Below are positions 1 to 6,851 of a stretch of 20,254 nt of DNA, piece by piece; positions within the stretch are counted from its first letter, which is position 1; the number at the start of each line of letters is the position of its first letter. The stretch is from the NCBI GenBank assembly GCA_034436375.1, contig DAOTVS010000045.1, positions 1-20,254 of the forward strand, read 5' to 3'. The position numbers were made by a program, and so were the translations under genes. This stretch comes from DAOTVS01 sp034436375. GTDB lineage: Bacteria; Chloroflexota; Anaerolineae; SpSt-313. The notes beneath the pieces were generated by a model. It was not told the origin of the DNA, did no database searches, and was given only the letters and a program-made list of their open reading frames with translations.

Positions 1-334
1 GGACATCGATCTTGTCTTTAGGCAGGTAGGGGCTCTTGATAAAGACCAGCCTGGCCGGCTCGCCCCCATCGTTGCGGATGTCGTGATCCTCCGGGGCCTC
101 CAGGCGCACCGCATCGCCGGGGATCAAGGGCACCGCTTTGCCGCCCGTCACGAGCGTCGCCTGCCCGCTGAGCAGAAAGAACGTCTCTTCCACCTGCTCG
201 TGATAGTGCGCCCCCAGCCGCTCGCCAGGCAGAAGCACGATCACGCCCCAATCGATCTTGGGACCGCGGAACAGATACTTGACCCCGCTCGCTCCGTTGC
301 GGAAAGCCAGCTCGTTCTCGTTGACCTTTTCCAT
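1..334 (-). CDS. Cupin-domain protein, partial (C-terminus beyond the left edge)
   Basis: The visible 111 residues form a small single-domain cupin of the Cupin_2 type. Motif 1 is complete: G37, H43, H45, E50 and G57 in the order G-x5-H-x-H-x4-E-x6-G. Motif 2 is recognisable around P81, H84 and N88. The three histidines and the glutamate would bind one metal ion in a beta-barrel. ATG at 334 is preceded by GGAGGAAGCG, a good ribosome site. Proteins this short are usually stand-alone sugar- or small-molecule-binding or isomerase/dioxygenase-like cupins; the substrate cannot be read from sequence. It lies downstream of the alcohol dehydrogenase on the same strand, but 197 bp and a hairpin element separate them, so co-transcription is uncertain. 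The stop codon is not in the window. Confidence 0.85.
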   Translation of the reverse strand, partial: MEKVNENELAFRNGASGVKYLFRGPKIDWGVIVLLPGERLGAHYHEQVEETFFLLSGQATLVTGGKAVPLIPGDAVRLEAPEDHDIRNDGGEPARLVFIKSPYLPKDKIDV

Positions 335-350
335 CGCTTCCTCCTTGCGA

Positions 351-502
351 TAATAAGTAAATCGTAATAAGTAATGCCGCTATTTCGGCGTGCTCGATGC
401 TTTGCGCAAGCTTCGCCGGGGCGAATTCCACAAGAAGCAGCAGAATCTCCGCCACAGCGACCTTACTCATTACGTTTTACTCATTACGTTTTACTGATTA
501 TT
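351..502. repeat. Intergenic hairpin element, family 1 copy A
   Basis: The gap between the cupin and the alcohol dehydrogenase is filled by an element of about 150 bp. Its ends are AT-rich inverted arms built from a short repeated unit: AGTAAATCGTAATAAGTAATG on the left, and on the right the complement of AGTAAAACGTAATGAGTAA. The GC-rich centre contains GCGAATTCCACAAG and CCGCCACAGCGACC, which recur in altered form in copies B (9834-9949) and C (19816-19956). No reading frame in it looks coding. Confidence 0.6.
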
Positions 503-530
503 GTGCCTTACACTCCATGCCAACCCAAGT

Positions 531-1676
531 CTATAGAGCCTGCACAAGCACCGCCCGCACATCCTCAGCCTGCATGGGCCGCGGGTTGTGCTTGAGCGAG
601 CTTTGCTGCAGGCTCTCGGCGATGATGCCGTCGAAATCCGCTTCTTTGACGCCCAGGGGGCCCAGCTGCATGGGGATGCCGATGCGCGCCAGGAGCTCCC
701 GCACCCAGGCTGCCCCACGCTGGCCTGCCTCTTTCGCGCCCAGGCCGCGCACGTCCAGCCCCAACAGCTCGGCCACGCGTGCATAGCGGTCGGTGGCGTA
801 ATCGATATTGTAATCCATCACCGTGGGCAAGAGCAGCCCACAGAGCACGCCATGGGCGATGTGGTAACGGGCGCCCAGGGGGTGCGCCAGGCCGTGCACG
901 GCGCCCAGGCGGGCATTGGTCATGGCCATGCCAGCCAAGAGGCTCCCGTAGAGCATATCGCTGCGCGCGGCGAGGTCGTCACCCCGGGTTACGGCCCGCT
1001 CCAGGCTGCGCCCGATGAGCCGCACGGCCTCGGCGGCCAGGGGGTCGCTCACCGGCCCGGCGCCGATGGAGACGTAGGATTCGATGGCCTGGCAGAGCGC
1101 ATCGGCGCCGGTCGAGGCCGTCATGGCAGCGGGCAGCGAGAGGGTCAGCTCGGGGTCAAGCACAGCCAGGCGTGCGAACCAGGAGTCGTCGCGGATGCTC
1201 TCCTTGATGCGCCGGGCCGGGTCGATCAGCACGGCGTTCTTGGTCACTTCGGCGCCCGTGCCGGCAGTGGTAGGCACGCAGACCAGGGGGAGCCCGGGCC
1301 GGGGATCGAGCTTGCGCCCGGTGTGATACTCGGCGACCGTGCCCGGCTGATGGTACAGCCCGGCGGCGGCCTTGGCGGCATCCATGGCGCTGCCGCCGCC
1401 GATGCCGATCACCACCTCCGCCCCCATCTCTCGCGCCTGAGCGCGCGCCGTTTCGACGACGTCGAGCGTCGGCTCGTGGCCCACACCGGCATAGAGGCCA
1501 GCCTCCACACCCGCCGCCGCCAGGTTGGCAGTGGCCATCTCCAGCAGGCCGCGGCGCCCCGGGCTACCCACCACCAGCGCCCGCCGGCCCAGGGGCTGCA
1601 CCAACTTGCCCAGTTGAGCAAAGGAACCGGCGCCCGCCACAATCTCCGTGGGCAGGAAGAAACGGGTTACTGCCAT
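531..1676 (-). CDS. Iron-containing (group III) alcohol dehydrogenase
   Basis: A 381-residue NAD(P)-dependent alcohol/aldehyde oxidoreductase, full length for the family. The N-terminal nucleotide-binding domain carries GGGSAMDAAKA (about residues 93-103) and the TTAGTGAE phosphate-binding loop (136-143). The C-terminal all-helical metal domain carries D192 in GADALCQAIESY, then H261, H265 and H275 in HGLAHPLGARYHIAHG. The second ligand, usually a histidine four residues after the aspartate, is glutamine (Q196); I believe a subset of the family shares this variant, so metal choice (Fe or Zn) and substrate are open. I chose ATG at 1676 over the in-frame GTG at 1682 because AAGGAGG (1684-1690) lies 7 nt before the ATG but only 1 nt before the GTG. 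That ribosome site overlaps the stop of the upstream membrane-protein gene, so the two genes are probably one operon. Confidence 0.9.
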   Translation of the reverse strand: MAVTRFFLPTEIVAGAGSFAQLGKLVQPLGRRALVVGSPGRRGLLEMATANLAAAGVEAGLYAGVGHEPTLDVVETARAQAREMGAEVVIGIGGGSAMDAAKAAAGLYHQPGTVAEYHTGRKLDPRPGLPLVCVPTTAGTGAEVTKNAVLIDPARRIKESIRDDSWFARLAVLDPELTLSLPAAMTASTGADALCQAIESYVSIGAGPVSDPLAAEAVRLIGRSLERAVTRGDDLAARSDMLYGSLLAGMAMTNARLGAVHGLAHPLGARYHIAHGVLCGLLLPTVMDYNIDYATDRYARVAELLGLDVRGLGAKEAGQRGAAWVRELLARIGIPMQLGPLGVKEADFDGIIAESLQQSSLKHNPRPMQAEDVRAVLVQAL

Positions 1677-1689
1677 GTTCACGCCTCCT

Positions 1690-3651
1690 TTATGGTATAG
1701 TCAGACTCGCCACCGGCACCGCCTCATCGGGAAAACGCTCGCCCCCTGGGCCAATGGCGCTCAGGCGGTCGCCGCCGCCTGCCGGGTAGAGGCCGACTTT
1801 GACCGTGTACTCTCCTGCGGGCAGGTTCGTCGGGAGGGCGAGCTTGCGCATATCGCACCACTCATCGCCCGGCTGCCAGGCCAGCATGCGCGAGAGGCCG
1901 GCCACGGGGTAGCCGTCGGTCTGGGTAACCAGCTTGCCCGAGCTGTCATACAGGTGCACAAAGACGTTCAGATCCTCCGTTGGGGTAGACCAGCACTGCC
2001 AGTGCAGGGTGATGTGCAGGCTCGTCCCCTCGTGCGCGCAGGAACCGGCAAGCAGCGCCACGGGCCCAAAGGCTGCCTGGTAAGCCATGGCCCGCGGCTG
2101 GCCCGTCGCTTCCAGGCCGCCTACATTGGTGACGGCGACATTGGGGGTATCGTAGCGGGTCACGATGACCCATTTCGTTTCGCGCAGGGCGGTTTGCAGT
2201 TGATCGGCGTCTACCTCGTCGCCGGCGGGCGGAAAGATAAAGCGCCATGGCTTTTGGGGCAACAGCCCCGAGTAGGCAATGGTCTTGACCTCGCGCTCTT
2301 GGCCGGTGTGCGCCCAGAGCAGCTCCCCCACGCCTCCCGTGATGGGTGGCACCAGCACGACCCCTTCGTGCCCCATGGGGAAATAGTTCTGCGTTGGGGC
2401 CAGCCACTGGGGATAGTTGACCACCAGGACGGAGCCCCCGTCTGCCGGCTGGGCAGAGACCAGGCCGGCAACGGCCCGGCGCACCTGCTCATAGAGCGAC
2501 GCCCGGGCAGCGATGAAGGCATAGCTGCCGCCGGCAATGGCCAGCACGAGCAACGCCGCTGCGGCCTGGCCCCAGGCCTGCTGCCGCTTGCCGGAGAGTG
2601 GCAGGTCCAGCGGGATCGCCCAGAAGAGGGCGGCGGCGGGCGCCGCTTCGTAGAGCAGGCGCGCCCCCGCCTGCACATATTCAGGATCCAACAGCGCCCA
2701 GGCGGGCAGTACGGCCAGGACGAACCAGCCCAGGGCCAGCATGGCAAGCCTGCCCCGGCCCAGGCGCGCTAATGCCAATCCCCCGCCCAGGGCCAGGATG
2801 GCGGTGCACAGGGCAAGCGCCAACGAGGTAAAGGCAGGGGGGGCCAGGCGCACCAGGGGGGTGACGGGGTAGATCAGGCCCTGGGCCAGGTAGAGCGCAT
2901 TCTGCCAGCGGGCTGCCAGGTCAAACAGATGCCCTTCGGCGCCGCCTTTGGGCGCCGCCAGCCATACCGCCAGGCCACAGACGGCCGCCAGTGCATAGGG
3001 CCAGATCTGCCGGAGGGCGCGCCGCAGCGGTACGGCGGGTTCGGCCGTAAGCATGAACAGCAGCATCAGCGGCGCGACCAGGAACCCCGTTTCGTGGGCA
3101 AAGGGCGCCAGCAGCGCCAGAGCGATTGATGCCAGCCTGTAGCCCCTGGCCTGCTGGGGCCTTTTCTCGGCCGCCTCGTGTAAGAGGAGGGCGCCCAGCA
3201 TGAGCGCGGTGACCAGCGGGTGCATCAACGATGAGACCCAGGGCACGACCTGGTAGCTGAAAGGGTAGAGCAGGAAGAGCAGCGCGGCCGCCAGGCCTAC
3301 CGCCGGGCGCCGCCTTGGCGCCCGCGCCCGCCCGTACACCAGCGCAAACACGAGCCCCGTGTTCAGAAGATGGAGGGCGAGCACCATGCCGTGCAGCAGT
3401 CGCGGATCGTTCCCGCCCTGGAGCAGCACCAGCAATTGCCAGAGGGTGAATGAGAGGGGGCGGTAATAGCCCAGGCCCCGCGCTGAGAGCCACAGATCAG
3501 GCACGGTGTGCCAGGTCAGCCAGCGCGTCTGCACAATATCATCGGAGAACAGGGGCAGTCGCAGCGAAAAGCCGTAGGCCCCGATTCCTGCCAGGAGCAG
3601 GATCAGGGCGCATCCCACGATGACGGCCACTTGTCTCCGTACGGGTCGCAT
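1690..3651 (-). CDS. Polytopic membrane protein, GT-C glycosyltransferase-like
   Basis: A 653-residue protein with about ten membrane helices in the first 390 residues and a soluble C-terminal domain. After the first helix comes LPLFSDDIVQTRW (D37, D38), then GYYRPLSF (about 60-67). An acidic pair in the first outer loop followed by an aromatic/arginine motif is typical of GT-C glycosyltransferases (ArnT/PMT-like) that use lipid-linked sugars at the outer face of the membrane. The C-terminal part (about 390-653) reads as beta-rich: LHWQCWSTPTEDLNVFVHLY, then GEYTVKVGLYP near the end; this resembles a sandwich domain attached to many uncharacterised large membrane proteins. I cannot assign donor or acceptor. 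ATG at 3651 has CGGAGAG upstream. The gene ends 13 bp before the alcohol dehydrogenase start. Confidence 0.75.
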   Translation of the reverse strand: MRPVRRQVAVIVGCALILLLAGIGAYGFSLRLPLFSDDIVQTRWLTWHTVPDLWLSARGLGYYRPLSFTLWQLLVLLQGGNDPRLLHGMVLALHLLNTGLVFALVYGRARAPRRRPAVGLAAALLFLLYPFSYQVVPWVSSLMHPLVTALMLGALLLHEAAEKRPQQARGYRLASIALALLAPFAHETGFLVAPLMLLFMLTAEPAVPLRRALRQIWPYALAAVCGLAVWLAAPKGGAEGHLFDLAARWQNALYLAQGLIYPVTPLVRLAPPAFTSLALALCTAILALGGGLALARLGRGRLAMLALGWFVLAVLPAWALLDPEYVQAGARLLYEAAPAAALFWAIPLDLPLSGKRQQAWGQAAAALLVLAIAGGSYAFIAARASLYEQVRRAVAGLVSAQPADGGSVLVVNYPQWLAPTQNYFPMGHEGVVLVPPITGGVGELLWAHTGQEREVKTIAYSGLLPQKPWRFIFPPAGDEVDADQLQTALRETKWVIVTRYDTPNVAVTNVGGLEATGQPRAMAYQAAFGPVALLAGSCAHEGTSLHITLHWQCWSTPTEDLNVFVHLYDSSGKLVTQTDGYPVAGLSRMLAWQPGDEWCDMRKLALPTNLPAGEYTVKVGLYPAGGGDRLSAIGPGGERFPDEAVPVASLTIP

Positions 3652-3691
3652 CTTGCTCTCCGCTGTCCAGGTTCTATCTCAATCTGGCCTG

Positions 3692-3720
3692 ATTATATCG
3701 CATAACGGGCCTGCTGCGAA
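3692..3720 (-). promoter_or_regulatory. Candidate promoter of the GT-C/ADH operon
   Basis: On the minus strand TTCGCA (3715-3720), a 17-bp spacer and a perfect TATAAT (3692-3697) precede the membrane-protein gene by about 40 bp. The -10 is strong and the -35 weak. The -35 box lies just beside one end of the 83-bp repeat copy at 3724-3806, so insertion of that repeat may have shaped the promoter. Confidence 0.55.
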
Positions 3721-3723
3721 ACG

Positions 3724-3806
3724 CCTCTCCCAGGTTGAGGCTGGGCGGCAGCCTGGCGGAGTGGTTGCCTGCAACCCCGGGCGGCGGATACGGGCCCTGG
3801 ATGCAC
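3724..3806 (-). repeat. Dispersed 83-bp intergenic repeat, family 2 copy 1
   Basis: Read on the minus strand this segment begins GTGCATCCAGGGCCCGTAT and ends CCTCAACCTGGGAGAGG. It aligns end to end with 19186-19267 on the plus strand with one single-base gap and roughly a dozen substitutions (about 84% identity by eye). Similarity stops sharply at both ends. No coding frame is conserved between the copies, because the gap shifts the frame. It fills part of the 557-bp gene-free gap 3652-4208. Confidence 0.75.
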
Positions 3807-3856
3807 CCTGGTGGGCAAAGTGAAAGTGGGGGGCAGGGAGGCGTGTGTGAATAAGA

Positions 3857-3883
3857 GAGCCCCCGGCCCGTGGCCGGGGGCTC
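3857..3883 (-). terminator. Strong GC hairpin, probable terminator for leftward transcription
   Basis: A perfect 12-bp stem, GAGCCCCCGGCC pairing with GGCCGGGGGCTC, closes over a 3-nt loop. Read leftward it is followed by TCTTATTC, a weak U-tract; read rightward no T-run follows. It lies about 330 bp past the stop of the sigma-factor gene and could end a long 3' transcript that includes the GATG-rich tract. Confidence 0.5.
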
Positions 3884-3889
3884 CGCTGC

Positions 3890-4208
3890 AGGGGCCTGTG
3901 GGATGCGGCGATGATGCTCGGGAAGGCGGGCAACGATGTCGATTGTGATGTCGAGCCTGATGCGATGAAGCGGCGATGATGCGCCGCAGGCCTTCAACCG
4001 CCTGGAAACGCCCCTTTGGGGTGCGATGTGCTGCTACGAAAGCTGCAATGGAGTACGATGCAGGAACGTTCCCGGCGGCGCCGGCCCGGTTACGATGATG
4101 GTGCGATGCCGGCGCAGTTCAGACAGGCTCTCCTCCCGAGAGGGCACGGCCCCTCGCAATCTGATGATGGGTACAGCGCGCTCACGATCAGGCGCCGTAC
4201 GCCTTAAA
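3890..4208. other. Gene-free GATG-rich tract downstream of the sigma factor
   Basis: No convincing gene here. On the plus strand the word GATG occurs about 17 times between 3902 and 4169, mostly inside CGATG, TGCGATG, TACGATG or GATGATG; chance would give about one. GATGTCGA is directly repeated at 3935 and 3947. Several short GC stems are visible, such as GCGGCG-ATGATG-CGCCGC at 3970-3987. Frames crossing it have unlike composition and no recognisable product. Confidence 0.55.
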
Positions 4209-4808
4209 CTACGATACGGCTGCTGTGTAACACTCGCGGAAAGCGCTGCGCGCCCGCGTCAAGAGCGATTCGGTGGACTTGAAGGTGCGCTGCATGATGT
4301 GAGCGATATCTTCCACCGGCAGCCCCTCAGCATACTTGAGCACCAGCACCTGACGGTAATGGGCGGGCAGGGCGCTCAGAGTCTGGTTGACCCGCTCCTT
4401 GTTTTCCTGGCGCAGGAGCACATTGTCGGGCACGGGGTTGGCTTCCATTTCCTTCGTCTCGCGCAGATCTTTGATGCTTCGCTGCTCGACCTGGGCCATG
4501 CGATACTCGCGGCGACGGAAATCAGCGGCCTTGTTCCAGGCTACGCCGCACAGCCAGCTATAGAGGGAGCTGTCGCCACGAAAGGAATGGAGCGACTTGA
4601 GGGCGGCAATCAGCGCATCCTGTAGCACATCCTGGGCATCATCGTGGCTGCCGCCGACCTGGTAGTAAACAAACCGGTAGAGCCGGGTAAAGTAGCGCTG
4701 GTAAAAGATCTCCAGGGCATGGGGGTCACCGGCCACGATTTGCTGGGCCAACTCCAGGTCGGCGCCAGTGGATGGGGTACTCAGCTCAGGTGCCTGCGTT
4801 GTAGCCAT
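4209..4808 (-). CDS. ECF-type RNA polymerase sigma factor
   Basis: A 199-residue sigma-70 family protein of the extracytoplasmic-function class. Region 2 spans about residues 30-100 (core-binding segment DDAQDVLQDALIAAL, then FRGDSSLYSWLCGVAWNKAADFRRR for -10 recognition). Region 4 spans about 140-192, with LPAHYRQVLVLKYAEGLP leading into the helix-turn-helix VEDIAHIMQRTFKSTESLLTRAR. Regions 1.1 and 3 are absent, as expected. ATG at 4808 has GGGAGG 8 nt upstream. Such genes are usually followed by a membrane anti-sigma gene with a zinc finger; here the next 550 bp downstream hold no gene, so the regulator, if any, is elsewhere or the factor is controlled by its own expression. The short spacer between regions 2 and 4 is charged and of normal length. 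Confidence 0.92.
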   Translation of the reverse strand: MATTQAPELSTPSTGADLELAQQIVAGDPHALEIFYQRYFTRLYRFVYYQVGGSHDDAQDVLQDALIAALKSLHSFRGDSSLYSWLCGVAWNKAADFRRREYRMAQVEQRSIKDLRETKEMEANPVPDNVLLRQENKERVNQTLSALPAHYRQVLVLKYAEGLPVEDIAHIMQRTFKSTESLLTRARSAFRECYTAAVS

Positions 4809-4883
4809 GGATGTTTCCTCCCGTCGCTCCTGTCACCCGTAAAGGACCGACATGCGATGGTGTTTGAATGCTGATCCATGGCT

Positions 4884-4912
4884 ATCATAGCGTATGAATG
4901 GCAAAATAGCAA
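4884..4912 (-). promoter_or_regulatory. Promoter of the ECF sigma gene
   Basis: On the minus strand TTGCTA (4907-4912), a 17-bp spacer and TATGAT (4884-4889) lie in a distinctly AT-rich stretch about 75 bp before the start codon. It is a housekeeping-type promoter, so the gene need not be autoregulated. The rest of the 320-bp gap 4809-5128 shows no gene and no clear terminator for the sortase. Confidence 0.65.
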
Positions 4913-5128
4913 TAGGTTACAATACTTCTTACATAAAAATGACGTAAACCTTCCATAAACCAAACGTTGACCTGAATGAAACCGGGTTAACGGGCAGAGA
5001 TGTTCTGCCGAGCCGTGTGGGTGACCGTGGGGCGCACAGGCTATCGGCCTGCCTCTACGATGATTCTCACACCAGCATGGGCGCAACGCACCAAGATAGA
5101 GCGCACTGCCATACGCTGCTGCGCGTTA

Positions 5129-5806
5129 TCAGGGCGCCGGGCGCGCCACGACGATGAGGCGATGGCTGTTGCCCGTGTAGGGCCAACAGGTGATCAGTGT
5201 GAGCCGTTCATCGTTGGTGGGGCCGATCCAGCGAGCATTCTCGCGCCGTTGCTCGTCGCTGGCGCCCTGCTCACGCACGATTTCCTTCTGTGTCACCCGG
5301 TAGCGATAGGGCGTCTTGTCGACAAACAGGGTGATCTCATCGCCGATCTGCAGATCAATCAGGTAGCGAAAGACCTCGCTGCCCATGTTGTGATGACCCG
5401 CGAGCACGGTGTTGCCGGGCGTGCCCGGGTACGCCGTGCCTTTGAGAAAGCCCGCGGCGCTATCGGGCACCTGCCATTCGGTCACCTCAACGCCGTTGGT
5501 CTCTACTGGCAACCAGGTGATCTCTACAACTGGGGCGTCAAGATGGATCTCTGGCGCCGTGATCCAGGTGGGCGCGCTGGTTGCGGGCGGATACAGCGGG
5601 CTGGAGGCGGGGGTGGGCGTACAATCTCCTGCCAGGCTCAGGCTTGACGGGTCCGCAGGCGCCAGGGGAGGGGAAAGCAGGGCCTGCCCTTGCTGCGGGT
5701 TCAGCACACCCCGCACGATGATTGGTGGGTCGCCCAGGAGCATCACTCCCAGGATGGCCAGGGCCAGGGTGATTCTGGCCGATGAGATGAGCAATCGGAC
5801 CCGCAA
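5129..5806 (-). CDS. Sortase family transpeptidase
   Basis: A 225-residue membrane-anchored cysteine transpeptidase. An N-terminal hydrophobic helix (about residues 8-26) acts as signal anchor, followed by a Pro/Ser/Thr-rich linker (35-80) and the sortase beta-barrel (about 80-225). The catalytic triad is visible: H138 in LAGHHNMGSEVF, C207 in LTLITCWPY and R216 in NSHRLIVV. The layout fits the class D/E/F single-anchor sortases of Gram-positive and Chloroflexi-like bacteria, which join surface proteins to an acceptor outside the cell. No substrate with a sorting signal or pilin gene is adjacent, so the target is unknown. The start is TTG at 5806 with GGGAG 6 nt upstream; there is no in-frame ATG or GTG near it. 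Confidence 0.88.
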   Translation of the reverse strand: MRVRLLISSARITLALAILGVMLLGDPPIIVRGVLNPQQGQALLSPPLAPADPSSLSLAGDCTPTPASSPLYPPATSAPTWITAPEIHLDAPVVEITWLPVETNGVEVTEWQVPDSAAGFLKGTAYPGTPGNTVLAGHHNMGSEVFRYLIDLQIGDEITLFVDKTPYRYRVTQKEIVREQGASDEQRRENARWIGPTNDERLTLITCWPYTGNSHRLIVVARPAP

Positions 5807-5876
5807 ATCGCACTCCCATCCTGCAACGGCCGGTTGGCCATTGGGCGGCCCCGGCCGCGGCGGTTTCTAGCGCCTG

Positions 5877-5905
5877 AGGATAGGCGGGTCAGAATGGCTT
5901 GTCAA
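5877..5905 (-). promoter_or_regulatory. Sortase promoter
   Basis: On the minus strand a perfect TTGACA (5900-5905), 17-bp spacer and TATCCT (5877-5882) lie about 70 bp before the TTG start. The -35 box is 17 bp from the -35 box of the divergent septum-protein promoter. Confidence 0.7.
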
Positions 5906-5922
5906 TCCCAATATCCCCGCGC

Positions 5923-5951
5923 TTGACCCGCAGGGGAAATGCGACTAGTAT
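5923..5951 (+). promoter_or_regulatory. Promoter of the FtsB/DivIC-like gene
   Basis: TTGACC (5923-5928), 17-bp spacer, TAGTAT (5946-5951). Transcription would begin near 5958, which rules out the in-frame ATG codons at 5956 and 5959 and supports ATG 5983. Confidence 0.65.
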
Positions 5952-5982
5952 GTAGATGATGCACTGCAATCAAGGGGGAGCC

Positions 5983-6378
5983 ATGCCCAAGAAGGTCTTC
6001 TTCAACCGGCTCACAACCGAGCAACTGATCGCCGTTTCCGCACTCACCATCTCAGTGATCTTTTTGCTGGCCTTTGGCGGGCAAATCCTGGAGATCTACC
6101 GCCTGCGCGGCGCTCTGGCCATCGCCGATAGTCAGGTAGCCCAATTGCGTGCAGAACAGGCCGCGCTGGAAGCTACGCGCACCTATGTGCAGTCCGATGA
6201 CTATGTTGAGCAGATCGCCCGTTCCGAGTTGAACAAGATCCGTCCGGGTGACCGCCGCATCATCGTCGTGCCCCAGCCGGCGCCTGTGCCGGCTGCCGAT
6301 CTGGAAACGGGCAATGCGTCCTCCACCAATGGCCACGCGAACTGGAACCGCTGGTGGGATTTGCTTTTTGGCAGTTGA
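5983..6378 (+). CDS. FtsB/DivIC-like septum formation initiator
   Basis: A 131-residue bitopic membrane protein. A short basic N-terminus precedes one membrane helix (about residues 14-34) and then a coiled coil (about 36-70, heptads in LRGALAIADSQVAQLRAEQA). The segment YVEQIARSELNKIRPGDRRI is the hallmark ending of the FtsB/DivIC domain. A Pro/Ala-rich linker and a tryptophan-rich C-terminus, WNRWWDLLFG, follow. The protein would join the FtsQ/DivIB-FtsL complex that activates septal wall synthesis. I chose ATG 5983, preceded by AAGGGGG, because the promoter position excludes the earlier ATGs. The gene stands alone between the divergent sortase and the tRNA cluster. Confidence 0.82.
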   Translation: MPKKVFFNRLTTEQLIAVSALTISVIFLLAFGGQILEIYRLRGALAIADSQVAQLRAEQAALEATRTYVQSDDYVEQIARSELNKIRPGDRRIIVVPQPAPVPAADLETGNASSTNGHANWNRWWDLLFGS

Positions 6379-6389
6379 CTTGTTATAAT
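6361..6389 (+). promoter_or_regulatory. Upstream promoter of the Met tRNA cluster
   Basis: TTGCTT (6361-6366), 17-bp spacer, perfect TATAAT (6384-6389). It overlaps the last codons of the septum-protein gene and reads toward the tRNAs, about 75 bp ahead of the second promoter. Confidence 0.5.
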
Positions 6390-6436
6390 AGGGGTGCATT
6401 GGGTCGCCATTGCAGCGGACCGCTGAAAGCGCGCGC

Positions 6437-6465
6437 TTGACATCAGCGCCTGGTTGTGGTATATT
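6437..6465 (+). promoter_or_regulatory. Main promoter of the Met tRNA cluster
   Basis: Perfect TTGACA (6437-6442), 17-bp spacer and TATATT (6460-6465). Transcription would begin a few bases before the first tRNA base at 6477. Confidence 0.8.
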
Positions 6466-6476
6466 AATGCCTGCGT

Positions 6477-6548
6477 TGCGGGGTGGAGCAGCGGCAGCTC
6501 GTTGGGCTCATAACCCAAAGGTCCCAGGTTCGAATCCTGGCCCCGCTA
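6477..6548 (+). tRNA. Initiator tRNA-fMet (anticodon CAT), copy 1
   Basis: The cloverleaf folds fully: D-stem GAGC/GCTC, anticodon arm TTGGG-CTCATAA-CCCAA, T-arm CCAGG-TTCGAAT-CCTGG. Three consecutive G:C pairs next to the anticodon loop, a mismatched 1:72 position (T:T) and an A11:T24 pair are the classic marks of the bacterial initiator rather than the elongator. Discriminator A at 6548; CCA is not encoded. Identical to the copy at 6714-6785. Confidence 0.93.
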
Positions 6549-6575
6549 CCTGATGGGCGCGTACGCGTGCCCCAT

Positions 6576-6647
6576 GGCGGCGTAGCTCAGCGGCAGAGCA
6601 GGGGACTCATAAGCCCTTGGTCACTAGTTCAAGTCTAGTCGCCGCCA
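6576..6647 (+). tRNA. Elongator tRNA-Met (anticodon CAT)
   Basis: Acceptor GGCGGCG pairs perfectly with CGCCGCC. The D-arm is GCTC/GAGC, the T-arm ACTAG-TTCAAGT-CTAGT, and the anticodon loop CTCATAA. Position 1:72 is paired and the anticodon stem lacks the GGG/CCC signature, so it is not an initiator. The innermost anticodon-stem pair is a purine mismatch (A31:G39). A tRNA-Ile read with lysidine has the same anticodon in DNA and cannot be excluded, but the T-arm and variable loop look like elongator Met. CCA is not encoded. Confidence 0.88.
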
Positions 6648-6663
6648 CCTGAACGACAGGAAG

Positions 6664-6689
6664 CGCCCGGTGCTCGACCGGGCGTTTTT
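6664..6689 (+). terminator. Rho-independent terminator after tRNA-Met
   Basis: An 8-bp stem, CGCCCGGT with ACCGGGCG, encloses GCTCG and is followed directly by TTTTT. It separates the first two tRNAs from the second initiator gene. Confidence 0.88.
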
Positions 6690-6713
6690 CATCGCTCTGA
6701 ACTGAATAAACGA

Positions 6714-6785
6714 TGCGGGGTGGAGCAGCGGCAGCTCGTTGGGCTCATAACCCAAAGGTCCCAGGTTCGAATCCTGGCCCCGCTA
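6714..6785 (+). tRNA. Initiator tRNA-fMet (anticodon CAT), copy 2
   Basis: Identical over all 72 bases to 6477-6548, with identity ending one base past the discriminator. It lies 24 bp past a good terminator and has no clear promoter of its own, so it may depend on read-through. CCA is not encoded (the next bases are CTG). Confidence 0.93.
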
Positions 6786-6791
6786 CTGAGA

Positions 6792-6835
6792 AATCGGAAA
6801 GGGCCTTCCCCTCACAGGGAAGGCCCTTTCCGATT
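6792..6835. terminator. Bidirectional terminator hairpin
   Basis: A perfect 19-bp stem, AATCGGAAAGGGCCTTCCC with its complement, around a 6-nt loop. It sits between the converging tRNA cluster and KaiC-like gene and can serve both; short T-rich flanks lie on each side. Confidence 0.85.
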
Positions 6836-6851
6836 CCGCGTTTATGGCCGG

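Noticed and set aside
588..1700. Rightward 370-residue open frame opposite the alcohol dehydrogenase
   Set aside because: It mirrors a gene with full family motifs; its own product is His/Gly/Arg-rich without any domain, as expected for an antisense frame of GC-rich DNA.
3730..3800. tRNA-like words (GGCGGAGTGGTTGCC) in the 83-bp repeat
   Set aside because: No cloverleaf can be drawn; there is no T-arm or matching acceptor stem.
4026..4625. Rightward 199-residue open frame covering the GATG tract and the end of the sigma gene
   Set aside because: Half of it is antisense to the sigma factor and no domain is seen; composition changes across it.
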